Below are positions 1-5,500 of a stretch of 8,376 bases of DNA, piece by piece (the first letter of the stretch is position 1; every line of letters begins with the position of its first letter). The stretch covers positions 1-8,376 of the forward strand of contig JBGTCY010000161.1 of the NCBI GenBank assembly GCA_041748615.1. The letters are read 5' to 3'. The notes beneath the pieces were generated by a model. That model did not search any database, had not been told where the DNA came from, and saw only the letters and a list, made by a program, of their open reading frames with translations. Made by a program: the position numbers and the translations under genes. This DNA is from JBGTCY01 sp041748615 (GTDB lineage: Bacteria > Bacteroidota > Bacteroidia > Chitinophagales > CAIOSU01).

Positions 1-45
1 CTTTTTTAATGTGTAAAAAGGAGTCTGAATAAATCAATCATTTGA

Positions 46-426
46 ATGTCACGTATTCTGGCAATTGATTATGGCAGTAAGCGAGTTGGATTGGCAGTTA
101 CCGACCCGCTGCAGATTATCGCAACCGCACTTGAAACGGTAAGCGCACAGGATATTATCCCTTTTCTGAAAAAATATTTTTCTACTGAACAGGTAGAAAG
201 AATTATTATCGGCTATCCGCTGAATTTAGACAACTCCCCTACCCACGCTACGCCCTTGGTGGAAAAATTCATTCAGCAACTTCACAAATCATTTCCCAGC
301 ATACCGGTCGAAAAAGCGGACGAAAGATTTACTTCGAAAATGGCAATGCAATCGTTAGTTGCCGCCAATTTCAAGAAAAAAGACCGCAGGAAAAAAGAAA
401 ACCTCGATAAAGTCAGCGCTACATGA
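46..426 (+). CDS. ruvX: RuvX/YqgF family nuclease, C-terminally truncated by an in-frame TGA
   Basis: This is a YqgF/RuvX RNase H-fold protein of the cytoplasm, a family linked to Holliday-junction resolution and to pre-16S rRNA 5'-end processing. The N-terminus carries the first acidic residue in LAIDYGSKRVGLAV (D8). Next come GYPLNLDNSP (residues 56-65), the second acid in DERFTS (E93), a basic loop KKKDRRKK, and the third acid in LDKVSAT (D121). All three expected catalytic acids are present. The family normally continues after SA[TV] with a helix of the form IILxxYL. Here the codon after T126 is TGA, and the next codons in the same frame read ILQQYLESRNQ before a second stop at 460-462. 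The protein is therefore 126 residues instead of about 138. The restored end would overlap the def start by ATGA, which supports the longer ancestral frame. The truncated protein keeps its active-site residues but loses a structural helix, so activity is uncertain. ATG at 46 is the natural start because the conserved N-terminal motif begins within a few residues. Confidence 0.9.
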   Translation: MSRILAIDYGSKRVGLAVTDPLQIIATALETVSAQDIIPFLKKYFSTEQVERIIIGYPLNLDNSPTHATPLVEKFIQQLHKSFPSIPVEKADERFTSKMAMQSLVAANFKKKDRRKKENLDKVSAT

Positions 427-462
427 ATTTTGCAACAATACTTAGAATCAAGAAACCAATGA
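424..462 (+). other. Orphaned ruvX C-terminal tail after the in-frame stop
   Basis: Read in the ruvX frame, this stretch is TGA, then codons for ILQQYLESRNQ, then TGA. It matches the conserved last helix of YqgF/RuvX proteins, where an Ile or similar aliphatic residue would normally sit in place of the stop. A single T-to-G change from a TTA (Leu) codon could produce it. The tail ends at 462, so its stop overlaps the def ATG at 459 by four bases, the usual arrangement of coupled genes. It is coding sequence now outside the open frame, not a separate gene. Confidence 0.8.
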
Positions 463-1067
463 AACTACCCATTATCGCTTATGGCGACCCTGTATTAAGA
501 AAGACAGCCCAGGAAATTGATAAGGATTATCCGGGATTGGACGAGTTGATTGAGAACATGTTTGAAACCATGTATGACGCGCCCGGAGTAGGACTTGCCG
601 CGCCTCAAATCGGAAAATCCATCCGGCTGTTTATTGTGGACAGCGAGCAGTTGTTAAAAGAAGATGAGGAGGATGAAAAGCAGAGCAGGAAAAAAAGCGA
701 AAAACTGAAAGGCGAACCCATCAAAGAAGCATTCATCAATCCGGTGATGCTGAAAGAATTCGGAAAAAAATGGACTTACGAAGAAGGCTGCCTGAGCATT
801 CCCGGTATCCGGGAAGATGTGAGCCGGGAAGACACCATTGTGATTCGTTATTTCGATCGGGAATTCAAACAACATGAAAAGCAGTTTGACGGGATTACCG
901 CGCGCATCATTCAACACGAATATGACCACATTGAAGGCATTCTTTTCGTGGATCATATCAATACACTCAAACGCCAGCTTTTACGCACCAGACTTTCCGC
1001 CATCTCAAAAGGTGATGTGAAAGTGGATTATAAAATGAAATTTCCGGTTGCGAAGAAAGGGAGGTAA
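459..1067 (+). CDS. def: Peptide deformylase
   Basis: Peptide deformylase removes the formyl group from the N-terminal methionine of nascent proteins at the ribosome exit, using a catalytic metal (usually Fe2+). Starting at 459 the protein is 202 residues and begins MKLPIIAYGDPVLR, as is typical of the family. All three signature motifs are present: GVGLAAPQIG (from residue 43), EGCLS (109-113, metal ligand C111) and QHEYDH (152-157, metal ligands H153 and H157, catalytic E154). Between motifs 1 and 2 there is a highly charged Lys/Glu-rich insertion at about residues 65-87, which makes the protein somewhat longer than compact bacterial deformylases. An upstream in-frame ATG at 423 would add 12 residues (MNFATILRIKKP), but these are the out-of-frame reading of the ruvX tail. 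The ATGA overlap at 459-462 supports 459. It is probably cotranscribed with ruvX and translationally coupled to it when ruvX is intact; here ribosomes would stop 33 bases before the def start. Confidence 0.96.
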   Translation: MKLPIIAYGDPVLRKTAQEIDKDYPGLDELIENMFETMYDAPGVGLAAPQIGKSIRLFIVDSEQLLKEDEEDEKQSRKKSEKLKGEPIKEAFINPVMLKEFGKKWTYEEGCLSIPGIREDVSREDTIVIRYFDREFKQHEKQFDGITARIIQHEYDHIEGILFVDHINTLKRQLLRTRLSAISKGDVKVDYKMKFPVAKKGR

Positions 1068-1182
1068 GTCCAACTCAGGTTTTCGAATAATGAAATGGTA
1101 AAACATTCGGTATTCACCGCGAGTAGGTTTTATTCCTTCAGAAATTCGATTACTCTCGGTATAAAATTTCCTCCGACAGTTC

Positions 1183-1192
1183 ATTATCTTAG
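1183..1192 (+). repeat. Left copy of 10-bp direct repeat (probable target-site duplication)
   Basis: The sequence ATTATCTTAG sits directly outside the left inverted-repeat arm at 1193. The identical 10 bases occur directly outside the right arm at 1338-1347. Perfect direct repeats abutting both inverted-repeat ends are the expected product of transposition. Confidence 0.7.
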
Positions 1193-1337
1193 CAGGTCAA
1201 TCGCATCTAATTATAAAGCATTGATTTACTGGTACATGTCAATTTATTAAAAAGATAAACTTAGAGCAATCAAAATTATAGACCCTTGATTTCAGTGCAT
1301 CTTCCATCATTAATGAAATTTAGATGCGATTGCCCTG
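1193..1337. mobile_element. MITE-like non-autonomous element, 145 bp
   Basis: The left end CAGGTCAATCGCATCTAA (1193-1210) and the reverse complement of the right end at 1320-1337 agree at 17 of 18 positions; only the fifth base differs. Both ends are directly abutted by the same 10-bp sequence (1183-1192 and 1338-1347). The interior is AT-rich with no ORF of note, so the element must depend on a transposase encoded elsewhere. A duplication of about 10 bp fits IS4-like and some related families, but the parent family cannot be assigned from this window. It lies between def and the metalloprotease gene, ending 30 bases before that start codon. An alternative is a structured leader or small RNA whose ends pair, but that would not explain the flanking direct repeats. 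Confidence 0.65.
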
Positions 1338-1347
1338 ATTATCTTAG
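1319..1347 (+). promoter_or_regulatory. Possible promoter of the metalloprotease-helicase operon
   Basis: TATCTTAG at 1340-1347 fits the Bacteroidota -7 consensus TAnnTTTG except for one base. A weak TTTA at 1319-1322 lies 17 bases upstream, near the expected -33 position. Transcription would begin only about 10-15 bases before the ATG at 1368, giving a short leader without a Shine-Dalgarno sequence. The -7 box lies inside the duplicated target site, and the -33-like sequence straddles the inner end of the inserted element's right arm, so the present promoter may be a hybrid created by the insertion. Confidence 0.35.
1338..1347 (+). repeat. Right copy of 10-bp direct repeat (probable target-site duplication)
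   Basis: ATTATCTTAG is identical to 1183-1192 and abuts the right inverted-repeat arm. It includes TATCTTAG (1340-1347), which resembles the -7 box of Bacteroidota promoters. Confidence 0.7.
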
Positions 1348-1367
1348 CAGTGTAATTAAAGTCATTT

Positions 1368-2561
1368 ATGATATCTCCACTCCCCTATCATCTTCGATTA
1401 CGTGATTATTTTAAAAAGCAAAAAAAAACATGGGATTGGTTTGCTAAAGCATCTTCAAAAGAGGAAGACTGGTTAAACTTTAAGACAAACCTGCTAAAAA
1501 ACGCTTATCGCATGCAGTCGGATTCCGAACCTGACTTGCATGAACGATTACAGACTGTCAAGTCAAAATTGGAAATTGAAATTCCGGTTACACTGTATCA
1601 ATTACAAAACACGACAGAACTGAATGCTTTTATTTCATTTCAGCAAAGTGAAGCGCACCTGGTTTTCAATGGTCCGGTTTTGAAATTGCTTCAGGGTGAT
1701 GAAGTCAGCGCGTTACTGGCGCACGAGTTGAGCCATCTTAAACTTTACCAATTAGAAGATGGAGATTATGAAATTACAAACCGGGTGATTTCCGCAATCG
1801 GAAATGATACACGCAGTGATGATGTCTATCTTGAGACCGCAAGATATTTTCGGTTATACTCGGAAATTTTTTGTGACAGGGGTGCTCTTCTGGCAACCAA
1901 CAGCGAAGAAGCCACACAATCTTCACTGATAAAATTGCATACCGGATTGGAAAAAGTGAGCGCTGCCAACTATCTGCAACAAGCGAAAGAGATTTTGCAA
2001 AATGATGAAAACATCAAAGCGACCTACGACACCCATCCGGAAAATTTCATCCGGGTGCTTGCTGTTCATTTATGGAAAAGTAATCCGGAAACCGCGAATG
2101 CAGAAATTGCGAAATTGATAGAACAGGAATTTGATTTGGAAAATCTCGATATATTCGGACAACAGCGGATGACAACTTTCACCAAACATGTACTCAACCG
2201 GATGATGGCGCCACAATGGATGCGAACAGATGCCAATCTTGCGCTTTGCCGCCAATATTTCAGCGGCTATCATCCGACACAGGAAACGTCTGAATTACCC
2301 GAATGGGAGCCAAAGTTTTTCAAAGAAAACGTGAAGGAATATTTCAGCTATGTGCTGCTGGATGGAGCGCTTGCCGATTCCGCGATGGAGGATGTTCCGC
2401 TTGGGCACGCCTTTGAATTGTCTGAGGAACTCGGCATAAAAGATACGTTCAACAACATTGTTAAGAAGGAAAAAAAACTGACTGAAAAAAAATTAAGAGA
2501 GATGCGTAACAAAGCGGTTGAAGCGCTTTCTAAAATGTCAGATACATTGAATTATGAGTGA
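1368..2561 (+). CDS. Soluble M48-like zinc metalloprotease
   Basis: A 397-residue protein with the signature of an M48-type gluzincin peptidase. HELSH at 119-123 supplies two zinc ligands (H119, H123) and the catalytic E120. YSEIFCDRGA gives the third ligand E166 in the ExxxD form (E166, D170), 42 residues after H123. The stretch before the active site (NAFISF, residues 86-91, then a strand and VLKLLQGDEVSALLAHE) matches the usual M48 pattern leading into the catalytic helix. Unlike HtpX or Ste24 there is no signal peptide or membrane segment, so it is probably cytoplasmic. The remaining roughly 220 residues are mostly helical and unassigned, with a strongly charged Lys/Glu-rich end. Its stop overlaps the next start by eight bases (ATGAGTGA), so it is translationally coupled to the helicase gene and likely works with it. 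The substrate is unknown; a proteolytic effector role is inference. Confidence 0.8.
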   Translation: MISPLPYHLRLRDYFKKQKKTWDWFAKASSKEEDWLNFKTNLLKNAYRMQSDSEPDLHERLQTVKSKLEIEIPVTLYQLQNTTELNAFISFQQSEAHLVFNGPVLKLLQGDEVSALLAHELSHLKLYQLEDGDYEITNRVISAIGNDTRSDDVYLETARYFRLYSEIFCDRGALLATNSEEATQSSLIKLHTGLEKVSAANYLQQAKEILQNDENIKATYDTHPENFIRVLAVHLWKSNPETANAEIAKLIEQEFDLENLDIFGQQRMTTFTKHVLNRMMAPQWMRTDANLALCRQYFSGYHPTQETSELPEWEPKFFKENVKEYFSYVLLDGALADSAMEDVPLGHAFELSEELGIKDTFNNIVKKEKKLTEKKLREMRNKAVEALSKMSDTLNYE

Positions 2562-5500
2562 ATTATCCAATCAACAAACGACAAATACAGAAAACCTGAA
2601 AGCGGCTTCCGGCTTACATCCGTTTGAAGAATTCATTTTAAGCGCTTCGGCAAACGATGGATTTCATAACGATGAAATTTCCGCCATCATTTTGCCTTTG
2701 TTTGAGGAAGTCTTAACTCTCCATGAAGAGGGTAAAGTTGCTCCTTTGAATGGATTAAAATATCTATCAATAAAAGATGAACGTCTGGAGTTAGAAGAAA
2801 TCCATGCCCATTATCCGCAGAATAATCTATCAGCCATTGACAAAATTGCCGCAAGAGCCGGGCGCGCTTTTGAATTGACAGAGGAACTGAAACAGGTTGA
2901 CCATGTGAGTGATACTGTAACTCATGAACTTACACAATTACCCGTACAGGCTGACCTTTCTTTACCCATCACCCATCCCGTTTATTTAACAGGCTATAAA
3001 AGTTATGAGCAAGCGCTCGGACACCATGATGCCCTCACGGATATTTACTCGCTGGGGATGTTGCTGGCAAGCGTTTCATTCGGATTAAATTTCAATGACG
3101 AAGATGATTTGAGACAGTTTGCCGCAAGACGCGACAGCCTGCTGTATCTCAACAGTTCGCTGCACCCAACCATCGCGAACCTCATTTTTGAAATGACCGA
3201 CCTCTATCGCCACCGCAGAGCGCGCGATTTGAATGAAATTATCCAGCGTTTGAAAAATTTCAGAGAATATAATCCTGAACGTCAATATGACCTCAGCGCG
3301 ATTCACGGTTTTGTGAAGCGGGATATTTCTTCCAAACAACAATGGATTTTACAGCGATTAAAAAGCAGGCTTTTTGATTTAACAAGAAGAAACAGGCTTT
3401 TATATTTTCGCCCCAACCTGAAATTTGTCAATCTCACTGTGGCTTCGGTGCCGAATGTCATTAAAGTCAATCATATAAAACCGGAAAACATTTTAACATG
3501 GAGTGAATCGTTTGAGCATCGTGTAAATGAAGGAAAAAATATTCCACTTTCCAATTATCTGAAAATGGAAGACAATCCTTATTTGCCCGCTTATCTTGAC
3601 CGGATTCGCGTAGAAGCTGCACGCGACAAAAAAGAATATGGATTCAGCCAATTGCGCTTAGTGGGTTGTTTTTTAAACTGGTACAATTTCAAGGAAAATC
3701 AGAATGAACGCATTCAAAGTCCGCTCATCCTGATACCCGTTCAGTTGGTGAAGAAAAAAGGATTGAAGGACCAGTTTGTGCTTGAAATAACCGATACAGT
3801 GGCGGAAGTAAACCCGGTGCTGTTGTATGTTTTGAAAGAAACCTACAACCTTGAATTACCCGATAAAATTGATTTGAATGAGACAAGCATCCTCAAGCTA
3901 TACGAAGAATTGAGCAAGCAAATTGAAGTCAATAAAAGTGGTATTCAATTAGAATTGATTGACAAACCACGGGTAAAATTGATTCATGCCCAAGCAAAGC
4001 AAATTATTGCACAATACCAGCGCAGACTTCGGAATAAAGGAAAGCACTTTCAGCATCACCATAATTTCGACTATAGCTATCAGCGAGAAAACTATCAACC
4101 GCTCGGTCTGCAAATTTTTAAAAAATATATCGAGCAGCGCTCCACTTACCTTGAATGGTTGGTGAATGATTCGATACAAACCATCAATGCACAGTATTTC
4201 AACCCGCCAATAGCTTCTGGCGAACGGAGCATCATTTCGCTGGGTAATGATTCGCACAATCCTTTCAGGTGGGAATTTGACTTGTGCAGCGTGGTGCTTG
4301 GAAATTTCAATTATAAAAAAATGAGTTTAGTGAGCGACTACAACTCAATTTTTGAGCATCACCTGTCGAGCAAAGTATTCGATGATATTTTCAGCGACAC
4401 TCCAAAATCGCTGGAAGAAAAAAAGGAAAGCGCAGACTTCAATGAACAATTTCCGGTGGTTGCTGCCGACCCTACTCAAACGGATGCCATCGCTTTCGCG
4501 AAAAAAGAAAAAAGCTATATCATCCAGGGTCCTCCCGGAACAGGAAAAAGTCAAACCATCACCAACCTCGTTGCCGACTTCGTGGCAAGAGGGAAAAAAG
4601 TGCTTTTTGTATGTGAAAAACGTGCCGCGCTCGATGTGGTCTATCACCGTCTGAAACAGCAGGGAATGGATGAATTCTGCTGCCTGATTCACGACAGCCA
4701 GGAAGATAAAAAACAATTTATCCGTGAATTGAAAACCACTTATGAAAAATACAGGAAAGAAGAAGTGGATTTACTGCACTTTGAAACCGGGCGCGCAAAA
4801 GTATTGGAACAATTGAAAAATCAATTCCAATTTCTACATGATTACGAAAACGCGCTTTCGATTCAAAATGAACATACCGGCACTTCAATGAGAAGTTTAC
4901 TGCACCGATTGATTGAATTGCGCGATAAACACCACCCTCTGGATGCCGCTGCCACTGAACAATTACCGACATATAAAGATTGGCTGACCTTCGGACACAC
5001 TGTTAAAAATCTGTCTGCAACATTGAAACGAATTTCCGGCAATGAAACCTGGGCTGCTCATCCCTTCTCAAAAATCCGTCCCGGTGTTTTTCGCGAAGAG
5101 CAACCAGTTAGTTTCCTGCAACAACATTCAAATGAAATGCTCCGGTCGCTTGAAACCATCCGGCAGGAGATTTCTAAATTCCCGTTATCGGAGGAAATCA
5201 CGTCTGACTTTGAACGGCTTTCCACATTGATTAGAAATGCCGCAACCCTGAAACCATTGGTGGAAACAGGTAATGTTTCGCTCTTAGATTTCAAAAGCCC
5301 TCATTATCAAAGTTTCAGGCAGTCAATGAATGAGATTCGTTTTTTACAGGAAAAATACAATGAGCAACTGACCAAAACCGGCAATTGGCTCAACAAGTTA
5401 AACGAACAAGATATTCCCGCGGCAAAAGCCTTGGTTGAAAAATGGGAAGGACGATTGTTCGCGTTTTTCAGCGGTGAGTTTCGCAGGTTAAAAAAAATCC

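Larger units (their letters stand above)
1068..1367. other. Intergenic region between def and the metalloprotease-helicase operon
   Basis: This 300-base stretch has no convincing gene. The first 115 bases after def show no recognisable terminator hairpin with a T-run. The rest holds a short inverted-repeat element (1193-1337) flanked by 10-bp direct repeats, and a possible promoter immediately before the next start codon. Confidence 0.7.

Noticed and set aside
1..45. A short frame ending in TAA at 30-32 before ruvX, possibly the tail of an upstream gene (..FLMCKKESE)
   Set aside because: Only about ten codons are visible and nothing in them is recognisable; it could equally be non-coding.
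46..462. TGA read as an amino acid (alternative genetic code or selenocysteine) in ruvX
   Set aside because: TGA acts as a stop in the coupled protease-helicase overlap and is absent inside the long ORFs; the affected position normally holds an aliphatic residue, not Trp, Gly or Sec.
1313..1405. A 30-codon ORF starting in the right end of the inserted element and overlapping the protease start
   Set aside because: It has no family resemblance, runs out of frame into the protease gene, and is of a length expected by chance.
1413..5497. Runs of eight A (for example near 1421, 2485 and 5490) as programmed frameshift sites
   Set aside because: They lie within intact, conserved reading frames, with no alternative frame that would yield a sensible product.
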